A stretch of 64,000 nt of DNA, taken from positions 109,920 to 173,919 of the forward strand of contig NZ_QOCF01000002.1 of the NCBI RefSeq assembly GCF_003318255.1, written 5' to 3'. Below the pieces are notes generated by a model. It had not been told where the DNA came from, made no database searches, and saw only the letters and a program-made list of their open reading frames with translations. The stretch comes from Ruegeria sp. A3M17 (lineage in GTDB: Bacteria > Pseudomonadota > Alphaproteobacteria > Rhodobacterales > Rhodobacteraceae). The first letter of the stretch is position 1. Each line of letters begins with the position of its first letter. Shown here piece by piece: positions 26,881 to 36,206 of this stretch. A program made the translations under genes and the position numbers.

Positions 26881-28247
26881 CCCAGTTGATGAAACGCTCG
26901 CAATCTCAGAACGCGCTTGCTGCCCACGATGTACAAGCCTTGGACATCACGACCGAGACCTCTGAGATCAAACGCTATGTCCTGTTCGGGATGTTTACCC
27001 TGATGGCCTTCGTTGGCGGCAGCGCCTATTGGGCCTTCGCCTCGAAACTGGACGGGGCGGTGGTCGCGCCGGCCTCGTTTGTGGTGGAAGGTGACCGCAA
27101 GACGGTCGAACATCTGGATGGTGGCATCATTGACTCGATCCTTGTCACGGACGGTGAATTTGTCCAGGCAGGTCAGCCCCTTGTGCGGCTTGACAGCTCG
27201 GACATCGACGTAGATCTGAGCATTCTGGGCAGCCAATTGGGCGAGTTGTCGGTCCGCCGTGCCCGCTTGCGGGCGCAGATCAACGGCACGGACAGGTTTG
27301 ACGAGCCAACAGCATTGGCCGGTTTCAGCGATGGTATGCAGCGGCTGCATTGGTTGTCGCCTTACTTGACGCAGAAACAACTATTTGATGCCGAAGCCCG
27401 CGCCCGCCGGACCGAGGCTCAAATCAACGCGCAACGCATTCAGGGGCTGCGCAATCAAATCGCCGGCCTGAACGAACAACGGCTCTCGACCCAAAACCAG
27501 AAGGACATCACGCAGATTGAGCTGTCCAATCTAAAATCCTTGCTGGACAAAGGGCTTTTGGCCGTCACACGGGTCAGCGCGCGCCAGATCGAAATGGAAC
27601 GTCTGGGCGGCATCGACGCGTCGTTGCGCACCCAGATCGCGCAGGCCCAGGATCAGGTGCAAGAGTTGCAGCTGTCCCTGCTCAGCCAACAAAAGCTGCG
27701 CGACGAGGTGATCGCCGGAGAGCTTGCGGTTGTGGATGCTCAGCTGGATCTGATCCACTCACAATATTCAGGGGCCTCGGAACGGTTGAAACGAACACAG
27801 GTCCTGGCCCCTGCCAGCGGGCGGGTCGTTAATTTGGCAGTATCCACAACCGGCGGCGTCATTCGCCCCGGAGAGGCGATCATGGATATTGTTCCCGCCA
27901 ATCAAGCCCTGATCGTCGAAGCGCGGATCAAAACCGCCGATATCGACAAGCTGCAGATCGGTCAAGCAACGCGCATTCGCCTGTCGGCCTTTACGCAGAC
28001 CGATGTGCCCGAAGCCAGCGGCCGAATTTTTGACATCTCAGCCGACGCGCTGGAAGATGACCGCACCGGCGAGCCTTATTACAAAGCCCGGGTGAAACTG
28101 GATGCCGATCAACCCACCGAAGTCGCCGCCCTGGATCTTTTGCCAGGAATGCCCGCGGATTTGTTCGTGAAAACCGGCGAGCGCGCAGTAATCAGCTACC
28201 TGTCACAACCAATCAGTGACCGGCTGGCCAAGACTTTTATCGAGTGA
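26877..28247 (+). CDS. Type I secretion periplasmic adaptor (HlyD/PrtE-type)
   Basis: 456 residues: a short cytoplasmic N-terminus, one membrane helix (about residues 35-60, VLFGMFTLMAFVGGSAYWAF), a lipoyl/barrel segment split by a long helical hairpin (residues ~100-300, heptad-like Leu/Gln-rich) and the C-terminal barrel with the RTX adaptor motif. It bridges the ABC exporter and an outer-membrane TolC-type channel. No tolC is present in this window, so a shared channel elsewhere must be used. Confidence 0.9.
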   Translation: MTQLMKRSQSQNALAAHDVQALDITTETSEIKRYVLFGMFTLMAFVGGSAYWAFASKLDGAVVAPASFVVEGDRKTVEHLDGGIIDSILVTDGEFVQAGQPLVRLDSSDIDVDLSILGSQLGELSVRRARLRAQINGTDRFDEPTALAGFSDGMQRLHWLSPYLTQKQLFDAEARARRTEAQINAQRIQGLRNQIAGLNEQRLSTQNQKDITQIELSNLKSLLDKGLLAVTRVSARQIEMERLGGIDASLRTQIAQAQDQVQELQLSLLSQQKLRDEVIAGELAVVDAQLDLIHSQYSGASERLKRTQVLAPASGRVVNLAVSTTGGVIRPGEAIMDIVPANQALIVEARIKTADIDKLQIGQATRIRLSAFTQTDVPEASGRIFDISADALEDDRTGEPYYKARVKLDADQPTEVAALDLLPGMPADLFVKTGERAVISYLSQPISDRLAKTFIE

Positions 28248-28256
28248 TTTGTTTTG

Positions 28257-28282
28257 CCCGCATCCGGCTTGCCGGATGCGGG
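28257..28282. terminator. Strong hairpin between convergent HlyD and tetR genes
   Basis: CCCGCATCCGG (28257-28267) pairs with CCGGATGCGGG (28272-28282): 11 bp, four-base loop. It sits 9 bp after the HlyD-type stop and 35 bp before the tetR stop. It lacks a clear T tract on either strand, so it may be a Rho-assisted or 3'-protecting structure. Confidence 0.5.
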
Positions 28283-28317
28283 TCGTTCACATCTTTCTCG
28301 TGATTAAATGCAGCAGG

Positions 28318-28935
28318 CTAGGCGCCGTATCGCGCCATGAACATATCGACGGCCTGCGTCGCAATTGCATCCAACTCTGCTTTGGAAAAGTTCTTTTGAA
28401 CACCAATGGCAGCGCGGGTCCAAATCCGAACCTTGCATAGTTCGCTGAACTGTTCGGCTGCCAATTGCAGGTTGTCGATGGCCAACTCACCCTTGTTGAC
28501 CGCCTTTTCCAGATATTCGACCATTTGGCGCTGACCGTTCTGCGGCCCGGCCTCATAGAATGTTTTGCCCAACTCCGGGAACCGGTCACGCTCGGCGATG
28601 CAGATGCGGAACATTTGTTGCGAGAAATCCGAGACCAAAAAAGTCGTCAACTCGGTTGCGGCGATTGTCAGACCTTCGCGCGCTGGCTTACGGTCATCGA
28701 CCATGGCGACGACGTTTTCCGCCATCCGCTTGCATTCGACCTGTGCCACTTCCATGAACAGTAGACGCTTGTCCGGGAAGTAACTGTATAGCGTCGCCTT
28801 TGATACCCCCGCAGCGCGCGCGATATCGTCGACGCTTGCACCTTCGAAACCATCCGCCATGAAAACCTCGCGGGCTCCGCGCAGGACCTGATCAAATTTT
28901 CGGCCTGTGCGCAGGATGGCGGCTGCTTCGGTCAT
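28318..28935 (-). CDS. TetR/AcrR-family transcriptional regulator
   Basis: 205 residues starting at 28935 behind AAGGAG. The N-terminal helix-turn-helix reads VDDIARAAGVSKATLYSYFPDKRLLFMEV, the typical TetR recognition pattern. The C-terminal ~130 residues are the helical ligand domain. It is convergent with the secretion operon and divergent from the AEC transporter gene, so either the transporter or the T1SS could be its target. Confidence 0.88.
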   Translation of the reverse strand: MTEAAAILRTGRKFDQVLRGAREVFMADGFEGASVDDIARAAGVSKATLYSYFPDKRLLFMEVAQVECKRMAENVVAMVDDRKPAREGLTIAATELTTFLVSDFSQQMFRICIAERDRFPELGKTFYEAGPQNGQRQMVEYLEKAVNKGELAIDNLQLAAEQFSELCKVRIWTRAAIGVQKNFSKAELDAIATQAVDMFMARYGA

Positions 28936-29142
28936 GTGCTCTCCTTGGGTGGTGTGGGTGACAAATGTATAAACCGTTCAGCTCAGATACCACAATTCGC
29001 ACGATTTGCAGCCGCCTGGCAACACAGATGACGTTAGGTTTTAGATTGACCAGTTAAGTAAATTGGCAACGCAAGACTGCAATGCCGAACATCCGGTCCG
29101 ACATGGCTTGCGACCCGCGTTATCCGTGTTACCAATTTGCGG

Positions 29143-30072
29143 ATGGTCGATATCTTCCTGCGTACCCTACCCTTTTTTGCGATCATCGGCCTGGGATACT
29201 GGGCCGGGCGTAGTCGGTTTTTCTCGGAGGAGGCCACCGCCTATCTGACGAAATTCGTTTTCTATTTTGCGTTGTCGGCCATGCTGTTTCGCTTTGCCGC
29301 CACCCTGCCCTTTGCTGATATTTTCAATGCAAGGCTAGTCGTTGGATACTTGATCGGAACTGCCGCTGTGTACGTCTTGGCGATGGTTGTCGCATGGATA
29401 CGTCGGCTTGATATCCCGACCGCAGCGGTAGAGGCGCAATGCGCGGCCATCGGCAATGTCGGTTTTCTGGGTTTGCCCATGCTGGCGCTGCTGTTTGCCG
29501 AGGCCGCGATTGGCCCCGTAATGCTGGTTCTGACGGTTGATCTTGTGGTGTTTTCATCCCTGATTGTCATCTTAATAAATGGCGGGCGTGACGGGCGGTT
29601 GACGCCTGCAACCTTCCGACTGATCGGGATAGGGTTGCTCAAGAATCCAATGATCGTTTCGATCTCGGCAGGAATGCTTTGGTCCGCCTTGCAGCTTCCC
29701 GTTCCTGTCCCATTGAATGATTTCTTGACAATTTTGGGCGGGGCAGCCACACCGGGTGCCCTGTTCGCTATCGGAGCTTCTCTGGCCAGCAAATCCGCGG
29801 AACGCGTTCACATTGCAGGCTGGCTGAGCTTTTGCAAATTGGTCGTCCACCCTGCTTGTGTTGCAGTTGTTTTGCTTTGGGTTCTGCCTGTCGCGGCATT
29901 TCCGGCTTCTGTCGCCATCGCTGCCGCGGCACTACCGGTGGCGGGTAACGTCTACATGCTCGCCGCCCATTACAGGGTGGCCCCGCACCGTGCATCAGCT
30001 GCGATACTTCTGTCCACTGCGGCCAGCATTCTGACGGTGCCATTGGTCATCGCCTGGGTCGGAACGCCCTGA
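29143..30072 (+). CDS. AEC-family (auxin efflux carrier-like) transporter
   Basis: 309 residues from the ATG at 29143 with about ten membrane helices. The N-terminal LPFFAIIGLGYWAGRS is the usual AEC start, and the paired half-transporters have conserved N/P-containing crossing helices (GNVGFLGLPMLALLF and AAALPVAGNVYMLA). Bacterial members export or take up organic acids and similar small anions, so the substrate is unknown. It is divergent from tetR, which may regulate it. Confidence 0.8.
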   Translation: MVDIFLRTLPFFAIIGLGYWAGRSRFFSEEATAYLTKFVFYFALSAMLFRFAATLPFADIFNARLVVGYLIGTAAVYVLAMVVAWIRRLDIPTAAVEAQCAAIGNVGFLGLPMLALLFAEAAIGPVMLVLTVDLVVFSSLIVILINGGRDGRLTPATFRLIGIGLLKNPMIVSISAGMLWSALQLPVPVPLNDFLTILGGAATPGALFAIGASLASKSAERVHIAGWLSFCKLVVHPACVAVVLLWVLPVAAFPASVAIAAAALPVAGNVYMLAAHYRVAPHRASAAILLSTAASILTVPLVIAWVGTP

Positions 30073-30173
30073 TCTAAGCCTTGTGAAAAATGGCACACCA
30101 AAGCCGCTCAGCCTTTACGTATCGAGCGTGTAAGGATAGCCATGTCGCAAACCTAACGTAAGGACAAAACCAA

Positions 30174-31007
30174 ATGGAAACCCTTTCGGAAAATGCATGT
30201 TTCGGAGGCGTTCAGGGCGTCTACCGCCACGCCTCGCCTGCCTGCCAGTGCGACATGACCTTTGGCCTGTTCCTGCCGGCCGAGGCCAAGGACGGCCCGG
30301 TTCCGATTTTGTGGTATCTGTCAGGCCTGACCTGCACCCATGAAAATGCGATGACCAAAGCAGGTGCTCAGGCCTGGGCGGCGGAGCAAGGCATCGCGGT
30401 GGTCTTCCCGGACACGTCGCCGCGCGGTGAGGGTGTCGCGGATCACGAGGATTACGATCTGGGCCAGGGCGCCGGGTTCTATCTGAACGCCACGCAGCAG
30501 CCCTGGGCCCCTCATTTCAATATGTGGGATTACGTGGCCGAAGAATTGCCTGCTTTGCTGACCGAAAACTTCGCGATCGACGCGGAGCGTCAGGCCATAA
30601 CCGGACATTCGATGGGAGGTCACGGGGCGCTGACATTGGCCATGAACCTGCCGGGGCGCTTCCGGTCTGTGTCCGCCTTCGCACCCATTTCAAACCCGAC
30701 GGGTGCGGATTGGGGTCGCAAGCAACTCAGCGCCTACCTGGGCGATGATCAGACGGCATGGGCCAAACACGATGCCTCGGTCATGATGAAAGAAGTCGGC
30801 TTTGATGGCCCTATCCTGATCGACACTGGTGCCAGTGACCAATTCATCGACTTGCTGCGCCCCGAAACTTTGGCGCAGGCGATTGCCGAACGTCGTCAGC
30901 AGGCAATCTTCCGCCTGCAGCCGGGCTATGACCACTCATACTTCTTCGTGTCGACCTTCATGGAAGACCACATCACCTTCCACGCCGAGGCACTGTACGG
31001 AGACTGA
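30174..31007 (+). CDS. fghA: S-formylglutathione hydrolase
   Basis: 277 residues, esterase-D family. The nucleophile Ser lies in TGHSMGGHGAL, with the Asp in DTGASDQFID and the His in YDHSYFF, and conserved LSGLTCTHENAMTKAG. It releases formate from S-formylglutathione, the second step of glutathione-dependent formaldehyde oxidation. The gene is followed after 3 bp by sthA. A gene for the first step (flhA/adhC) is not in the window. A second AAGGA-type site further upstream precedes a four-residue reading frame (M-S-Q-T), probably fortuitous. Confidence 0.93.
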   Translation: METLSENACFGGVQGVYRHASPACQCDMTFGLFLPAEAKDGPVPILWYLSGLTCTHENAMTKAGAQAWAAEQGIAVVFPDTSPRGEGVADHEDYDLGQGAGFYLNATQQPWAPHFNMWDYVAEELPALLTENFAIDAERQAITGHSMGGHGALTLAMNLPGRFRSVSAFAPISNPTGADWGRKQLSAYLGDDQTAWAKHDASVMMKEVGFDGPILIDTGASDQFIDLLRPETLAQAIAERRQQAIFRLQPGYDHSYFFVSTFMEDHITFHAEALYGD

Positions 31008-31010
31008 GGC

Positions 31011-32468
31011 ATGAGTAAGTACGATTATGACCTGATCATCATCGGGTCCGGCCCCTCGGGTCGATCGGCCGCGATACAGGCGGGCAAGCTGCAACGGCGT
31101 GTTCTGGTGATTGATCGCAAGGATCGGTTTGGCGGCGTGTCCGTCCACACCGGAACGATCCCGTCAAAGACCCTGCGTGAAACGGTACTGAACCTGTCCG
31201 GCTGGCGCGAGCGCAGCTTCTATGGCCGCTCGTACCGGGTCAAAGATCAGATCCGGGCCGAAGACCTGAAGGCACGTCTGCATATGACGCTGGATCATGA
31301 AGTTGACGTGCTGGAACACCAATTCAACCGCAACCATGTGGAGACCCTGAACGGGTTGGCCAAATTCGTTGGGCCTCACGAGATTGAGGTTGCCACTGAT
31401 GCCGGTGAGACCACGAGACTTACGGCGGCCAAGTTCCTGATCGCAACCGGAACAAAAACCTATCGCCCGGATTATGTGCCATTCAACGGAAAGACCGTTG
31501 TGGACGGTGACGACTTTCTTGAGATGGCAGAGATTCCGCGCTCGCTGGTCGTGATAGGTGCCGGAGTGATTGGCGTGGAATACGCCACCATGTTCTCGGC
31601 TTTGGACGTTCGGGTGACGTTAATCGAACCGCGTGAAACCTTCCTGGATTTCATCGACACCCGCCTAATCCATGATTTCACCCATCAGATCCGCGAAAAC
31701 GGCGTGGACCTACGTCTGGGCTCAGCCGTTCAAAAGATAGAAGACGCTGGGGGCCATGTCGAAGTGACTCTCGAAAATGGCCGCCACGTGCGTGCCGAGA
31801 TGTTGTTGTTCGCCGCCGGGCGCATGGGGGCGACATCGGCATTGAACCTGCAGGCCGTTGGCTTGGAAACCGATCATCGCAACCGGATCGACGTGGATCG
31901 CAAGACGTATCAAACTGCAGTGCCGCATATCTACGCGACTGGCGATGTGATCGGGCACCCATCATTGGCTTCAACCTCGCTGCAACAGGGCCGCGTGGCT
32001 GCATGTCACGCGCTGGAAACCCCCACCCTGCCGGAAAGTCCGTGGTACCCTTACGGCATTTATTCAGTCCCCGAGATCTCAACTTGCGGCATGTCCGAAG
32101 AGGAACTGCAAGAACGCGACATCCCATACGAAGTCGGCGTGGCGCGGTTCCGGGAGACCTCGCGCGGGCATATCATGGGGTTGGAGCACGGCATGCTGAA
32201 AATGCTGTTTTCACTGAAAACCCGCCGGGTGCTGGGTGTGCAGATCGTGGGTGAAGGCGCGACCGAGTTGATCCATATCGCGCAGGCAGTCCTGAATCTG
32301 AAGGGCACGGTGGATTACTTCGTGCAGAATACATTTAACTATCCAACCCTGGCCGAGGCCTATAAGATCGCTGGTTTGGATGCATTCAATCGGATGCCAA
32401 TCCCGGACGAGTTCAAAGTGCGCAAGAAACCCGCTGAAAAGACCGAGAAGAAGGCCGGGAAAGCGTGA
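31011..32468 (+). CDS. sthA: Soluble pyridine nucleotide transhydrogenase (Si-specific)
   Basis: 485 residues of the two-dinucleotide-binding flavoprotein family. The FAD motif is [13 protein letters not shown] and the NAD(P) motif [13 protein letters not shown]. The active-site region is [12 protein letters not shown], where the Cys pair of disulfide reductases is replaced, which is the hallmark of SthA. It interconverts NADH and NADPH in the cytoplasm. Its placement behind fghA suggests balancing of reducing equivalents made by formaldehyde oxidation. This is inferred. The stop overlaps the next gene. Confidence 0.92.
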   Translation: MSKYDYDLIIIGSGPSGRSAAIQAGKLQRRVLVIDRKDRFGGVSVHTGTIPSKTLRETVLNLSGWRERSFYGRSYRVKDQIRAEDLKARLHMTLDHEVDVLEHQFNRNHVETLNGLAKFVGPHEIEVATDAGETTRLTAAKFLIATGTKTYRPDYVPFNGKTVVDGDDFLEMAEIPRSLVVIGAGVIGVEYATMFSALDVRVTLIEPRETFLDFIDTRLIHDFTHQIRENGVDLRLGSAVQKIEDAGGHVEVTLENGRHVRAEMLLFAAGRMGATSALNLQAVGLETDHRNRIDVDRKTYQTAVPHIYATGDVIGHPSLASTSLQQGRVAACHALETPTLPESPWYPYGIYSVPEISTCGMSEEELQERDIPYEVGVARFRETSRGHIMGLEHGMLKMLFSLKTRRVLGVQIVGEGATELIHIAQAVLNLKGTVDYFVQNTFNYPTLAEAYKIAGLDAFNRMPIPDEFKVRKKPAEKTEKKAGKA

Positions 32469-32920
32469 CGACGCTCTATATCGATGGCGATGCCTGCCCC
32501 GTGAAAGCTGAGGCTGAACGGGTTGCAACCCGGCACAAAGTTCCGATGGCATTGGTGTCAAACGGTGGCTTGCGGCCGTCTGCAAACCCATTGGTTCAGG
32601 TGGTCATCGTGTCCGAGGGTGCGGATGAGGCAGACAAATGGATTGCCGAACGAAGCGGCGCAGGGGACGTTGTGGTGACATCCGATATCCCGCTGGCCGC
32701 AAAATGTGTCGAGGCTGGTGCCCGGGTCCTGCGGCCAAACGGCGAAGTCTTTACCGCGGCCAATATCGGCCAGCAACTGGCTATGCGTGATTTGATGGCC
32801 GACTTGCGCGCATCCAACCCATTAGGCGCGGGTGACGGCGGAAAACCCTTTGGCAAAGCTGACCGATCCCGATTTTTGGACGCCCTGGAACGGGAATTGA
32901 GGGCTGCGCAGCGGGGCTAA
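32465..32920 (+). CDS. YaiI/YqxD-family (DUF188) protein
   Basis: 151 residues from a GTG overlapping the sthA stop by 4 bp. The N-terminal [15 protein letters not shown] motif with later [17 protein letters not shown] and RNNP-like SNPLGAG stretches places it in the YaiI/YqxD PIN-like family. Its biochemical role is unknown. It is the last gene of the fghA-sthA operon and is followed by a terminator-like hairpin. Confidence 0.85.
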   Translation: MTTLYIDGDACPVKAEAERVATRHKVPMALVSNGGLRPSANPLVQVVIVSEGADEADKWIAERSGAGDVVVTSDIPLAAKCVEAGARVLRPNGEVFTAANIGQQLAMRDLMADLRASNPLGAGDGGKPFGKADRSRFLDALERELRAAQRG

Positions 32921-32937
32921 TCCTCCCGCTTGCCAGC

Positions 32938-32962
32938 GACGCATCAAAGATGCGTCTTTGAC
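32938..32962 (+). terminator. Hairpin after the fghA-sthA-yaiI operon
   Basis: GACGCATC (32938-32945), loop AAA and GATGCGTC (32949-32956) are followed by TTTGACAATT. The structure is reasonable, with a short T run. A GC-rich stretch with internal symmetry (32970-32990) lies just downstream but has no clear role. Confidence 0.55.
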
Positions 32963-33063
32963 AATTGGGCCGAGCAGCGCTGCGCGCTGCGGTTGTGCCT
33001 TGAACAATGCCGTCGCGCTTGGTTCAGTGGCACCAACGCGAGAACAAGAAGACAGGTACCAAC

Positions 33064-33684
33064 ATGTCGGTGAAAGCTGTTGTTTTTGACATCGGGAACG
33101 TTCTGATTGAATGGCAACCCGAACGCTATTACGACCGGGTCATCGGAGAAGAGCGCCGTCGCGCCATGTTCTCGGAAGTTGACCTACACGGGATGAATGA
33201 CCTTGTCGATCAGGGTCATCATTTTACTGACACGATATATGACTGGGCCGAGAAATACCCGGAATGGCGCGATGAAATCCGAATGTGGCACGACAAGTGG
33301 ATCGAACTTGCAACCCCCGAGATCCCCCACTCGGTCCGTCTGCAACGGGCCTTGCGCGCCAAAGGCGTGCCAGTTTTCGCATTGACCAATTTTGGGGTGC
33401 AAAACTTTAACTATGCAACAACGGTCTACCCGTTCCTCAACGAGTTCGACAAACAATACGTGTCGGGGCGGATGCAGACGGTCAAACCGCATGTTCCAAT
33501 CTATGAAATGGTCGAAGCAGATTGTGGTCTGCCACCCGAGGCGCTTTTGTTCACCGACGACCGGATCGACAACATCGAAACGGCGCGCGGCCGTGGATGG
33601 CAGACGCACCACTTTACCGGCCCACAGGGCTGGGCGGACCGGTTGCTGCAAGAAGGTCTGCTGACGGCCGAAGAGGCGCTATAG
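33064..33684 (+). CDS. HAD-superfamily hydrolase
   Basis: 206 residues from the ATG at 33064. The motif I nucleophile is in VVFDIGNVLIEWQ (the second Asp replaced by Asn, as in several HADs), motif II ALTNFG, and motif III/IV TVKPHVPIYE ... LFTDDRIDN. The insert and length fit a haloacid-dehalogenase/epoxide-hydrolase-N-like or YihX-type phosphatase. The small-molecule substrate is unknown. An earlier in-frame start at 33007 has no RBS and adds a non-conserved stretch. Confidence 0.85.
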   Translation: MSVKAVVFDIGNVLIEWQPERYYDRVIGEERRRAMFSEVDLHGMNDLVDQGHHFTDTIYDWAEKYPEWRDEIRMWHDKWIELATPEIPHSVRLQRALRAKGVPVFALTNFGVQNFNYATTVYPFLNEFDKQYVSGRMQTVKPHVPIYEMVEADCGLPPEALLFTDDRIDNIETARGRGWQTHHFTGPQGWADRLLQEGLLTAEEAL

Positions 33685-33685
33685 C

Positions 33686-34924
33686 TCAGGCGGTGACGGG
33701 CGTTGGGCGGTTTTCGCGAATGGGAAGGTGGACAATGGCACTGAACGCCCCAATCGCGACTCCGATCCACCAGACCATGGTGTAGTCGCCGTACTGGTCA
33801 TACATGCGCCCGCCCAACCAGACGCCCAGGAAACTACCGACCTGATGGCTGAAAAAGATGATCCCATACAGCGTTCCCATGTAACGCAATCCGTAGAGAT
33901 GCGCTACCAGCCCCGAGGTCAGCGGAACAGTGGCAAGCCACAGTGAGCCCATGACCAGCGAAAAAACAATGACCGACAGCGGCGTGATTGGGAACACAAT
34001 GAAGGCAGCCGCGGCGAGTGTTCGCGCGGTGTAGACTCCTGCCAGTAGGTATTTTTTGGGGAAATGGTTTCCAGCCCAACCCGCCAGCAGCGTGCCCGCA
34101 ATATTGGCCAGACCTATCAATGAAATTGACACGGCTCCCAGTGCTGATGTGGTTGTGATGCCGATCGAATGCAGAACGCCACCGGGTTGTATGGGTCCGC
34201 ACATCTCGGTCACGAAAGCGGGGAAATGTGCGGTGATGAAGCCAAGCTGATAACCGCAGCTGAAAAAGCCCAGAAAGATCAGCGTATAGGATGGATCGCG
34301 GAATGCCCTGGTCAGGATCTGGCTCATGCTTTCTTCGATCTCTGCCTTGCTGGCAACCTGTGGGGCGCGCATGAACGGCAGTGTCAGCACCAGTGCCAAG
34401 ATCGCTGCGGCGAATACAATGAACACCTGCTGCCAGGGCATAAAACTCAGCATCCATTCGGCTGTAGGCGCCCCCAAGACCTGACCGAAACTGCCCGCAG
34501 CTGTGACAACCGCAAGCGACATAGAGCGGTTTTCGTCCGACGATGCCCGCGCCACCACGGCAAGGACCACGCCAAAACCTGTGCCCGCGATACCGAACCC
34601 CACCAGCCATGCGTACATCTGGTGTTCGAACGGCGTGACGGACCAGGCCGACAGAACCATGCCCGCCGCATAGATCAGCGCACCCAGGATAATCGCGCGC
34701 CTGTCGCCAACCTTTTCGGCGATGGCTCCGAAAATCGGCTGTCCGATGCCCCAGGCCAAATTCTGAATCGCGATTGCCATCGAGAAGTCCGAGCGCAGCC
34801 AGCCGAACTCATCCGCGATGGGGATCTGAAACACGCCAAACGATGCGCGGACGGCAAAACTGACGGTGATGATGATACATCCGACGATCAGGATGGGGTT
34901 CAGCAAGCGCGTGTGTTGGGGCAT
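33686..34924 (-). CDS. MFS transporter
   Basis: 412 residues, about 12 membrane helices with the MFS loop (EKVGDRRAII) after helix 2. The sequence pattern (GVFQIPIADEFGWLRSDFS, GLRYMGTLYGIIFFSHQVGSF) is that of oxalate/formate-antiporter- and monocarboxylate-type carriers. The substrate is not determinable here. The stop is next to the convergent HAD gene stop, so no shared promoter is implied. Confidence 0.85.
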   Translation of the reverse strand: MPQHTRLLNPILIVGCIIITVSFAVRASFGVFQIPIADEFGWLRSDFSMAIAIQNLAWGIGQPIFGAIAEKVGDRRAIILGALIYAAGMVLSAWSVTPFEHQMYAWLVGFGIAGTGFGVVLAVVARASSDENRSMSLAVVTAAGSFGQVLGAPTAEWMLSFMPWQQVFIVFAAAILALVLTLPFMRAPQVASKAEIEESMSQILTRAFRDPSYTLIFLGFFSCGYQLGFITAHFPAFVTEMCGPIQPGGVLHSIGITTTSALGAVSISLIGLANIAGTLLAGWAGNHFPKKYLLAGVYTARTLAAAAFIVFPITPLSVIVFSLVMGSLWLATVPLTSGLVAHLYGLRYMGTLYGIIFFSHQVGSFLGVWLGGRMYDQYGDYTMVWWIGVAIGAFSAIVHLPIRENRPTPVTA

Positions 34925-35058
34925 TAGGTCCTCGGGCGTTCAAGAACCAGACGTTACCGCGTTTAAGTTGTGCGTCAATTCAGGAGTTTTGCGGTCACGG
35001 ATCAGCAAAATTGATGCGTCCGAGAAATGGCTGCTTTTCAACGGGCAAACCGGGCGCT

Positions 35059-36129
35059 ATGCCTCAAAACATGACGGGTTTGATATCGCTTTATGACACG
35101 CAGGTGGCCGATGGCACCCTGACCAGAGACGACGCGCAAGAGGCTGTTCTTCCTCATTTCGAACGCATCCGGGCGGCATTGGCCGAACCTGTGAAGCGCG
35201 GGTTCTTTCGAAAGGCCCCGCCGCCGCCCAAAGGTCTATATCTGTGGGGCGGAGTCGGACGCGGAAAATCCATGCTGATGGATATGTTCGTCGACTCGTT
35301 GGCAGACATCCCCGCCCGCCGGGTACATTTTCATGCCTTCATGCAGGAAATCCACGCCGGCATGCACAAGGCCCGAAAAGACGGTGTCGAAGACGCGCTG
35401 GCTCCTGTGGCCGCCTCTGTGGTCAAGTCCGCGCGCGTACTGGCGTTTGACGAAATGCAGATCACCGACATCACGGACGCAATGATTGTTGGTCGTCTGT
35501 TCGATCTGCTGCATGAAGGTGGCACCGTGGTCGTGACGACATCGAACCGCCATCCGGATGACCTGTACAAGGACGGGCTGAACCGTCAGCTCTTTTTGCC
35601 CTTCATCGCACATATCAAGGAACAGCTTGAGGTGTGGGAGCTGATCTCACCCACGGATTACCGGCAAAACCGGTTGGAAGGCGCACCTGTTTACTTTACA
35701 CCCATAGGTCCCGAAGCACGCGCGAGCATTCGCAGCGTCTGGAATGACCTGGCCGGGGGGACGGCGGATCCGCTGATCCTGCAGGTCAACGGTCGTGCGG
35801 TAGAACTGCCCGCCTTTCGAAATGGCGTGGCGCGGGCCAGTTTTTACGACCTTTGTGGAAGGATGCTGGGCCCGGCGGATTATCTTGCTATCGCGGAAGA
35901 GGTCAAAGTTCTGGTCCTTGAGGACATCCCGCGCCTGTCGCGCAATAATTTTAACGAAGCCAAACGGTTCGTAACGCTGATCGATGCACTGTATGAGGGA
36001 AAAGTCCGCTTGATCTGTTCAGCTGCGGCAGAGCCCGAGATGCTGTATGTCGAAGGTGAAGGCACATTTGAGTTTGAACGCACCGCGTCGCGCCTGCGCG
36101 AGATGCAGGATCAGGATTGGGGGCAATAG
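35059..36129 (+). CDS. zapE: Cell division/mitochondrial-AFG1-type ATPase ZapE
   Basis: 356 residues from the ATG at 35059. A later ATG at 35071 is possible, and neither has a clear RBS. Walker A is WGGVGRGKSMLMDMF and Walker B VLAFDEMQITD, followed by the family TSNRHPDDLYKDGLNRQLF sensor region. ZapE is an AFG1-like ATPase that binds FtsZ rings in E. coli. In other lineages it may have a role in protein quality control. Confidence 0.88.
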   Translation: MPQNMTGLISLYDTQVADGTLTRDDAQEAVLPHFERIRAALAEPVKRGFFRKAPPPPKGLYLWGGVGRGKSMLMDMFVDSLADIPARRVHFHAFMQEIHAGMHKARKDGVEDALAPVAASVVKSARVLAFDEMQITDITDAMIVGRLFDLLHEGGTVVVTTSNRHPDDLYKDGLNRQLFLPFIAHIKEQLEVWELISPTDYRQNRLEGAPVYFTPIGPEARASIRSVWNDLAGGTADPLILQVNGRAVELPAFRNGVARASFYDLCGRMLGPADYLAIAEEVKVLVLEDIPRLSRNNFNEAKRFVTLIDALYEGKVRLICSAAAEPEMLYVEGEGTFEFERTASRLREMQDQDWGQ

Positions 36130-36186
36130 GGGCGCTGCCCCCGCCGCGCTTTGCGCGACTCCCCCGGGATATTTTGGCCAGATGAA
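36128..36186. repeat. GC-rich roseobacter-type intergenic repeat
   Basis: GGGGCGCTGCCCCCGCCGCG ... CCCCCGGGATATTTTGGCCA and the following AGATGAAG resemble the short sequence that recurs between many genes in roseobacter genomes. It lies right after the zapE stop, and GC-symmetric stretches suggest a hairpin that may help transcription end. The identification rests on recall of the pattern, not on a search. Confidence 0.5.
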
Positions 36187-36206
36187 GCTGTGCGGATGCG
36201 CCTTTT

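Noticed and set aside
30141..30166. AAGGA followed by a four-codon frame (M-S-Q-T) before fghA
   Set aside because: Too short to support as an attenuating leader; probably chance.
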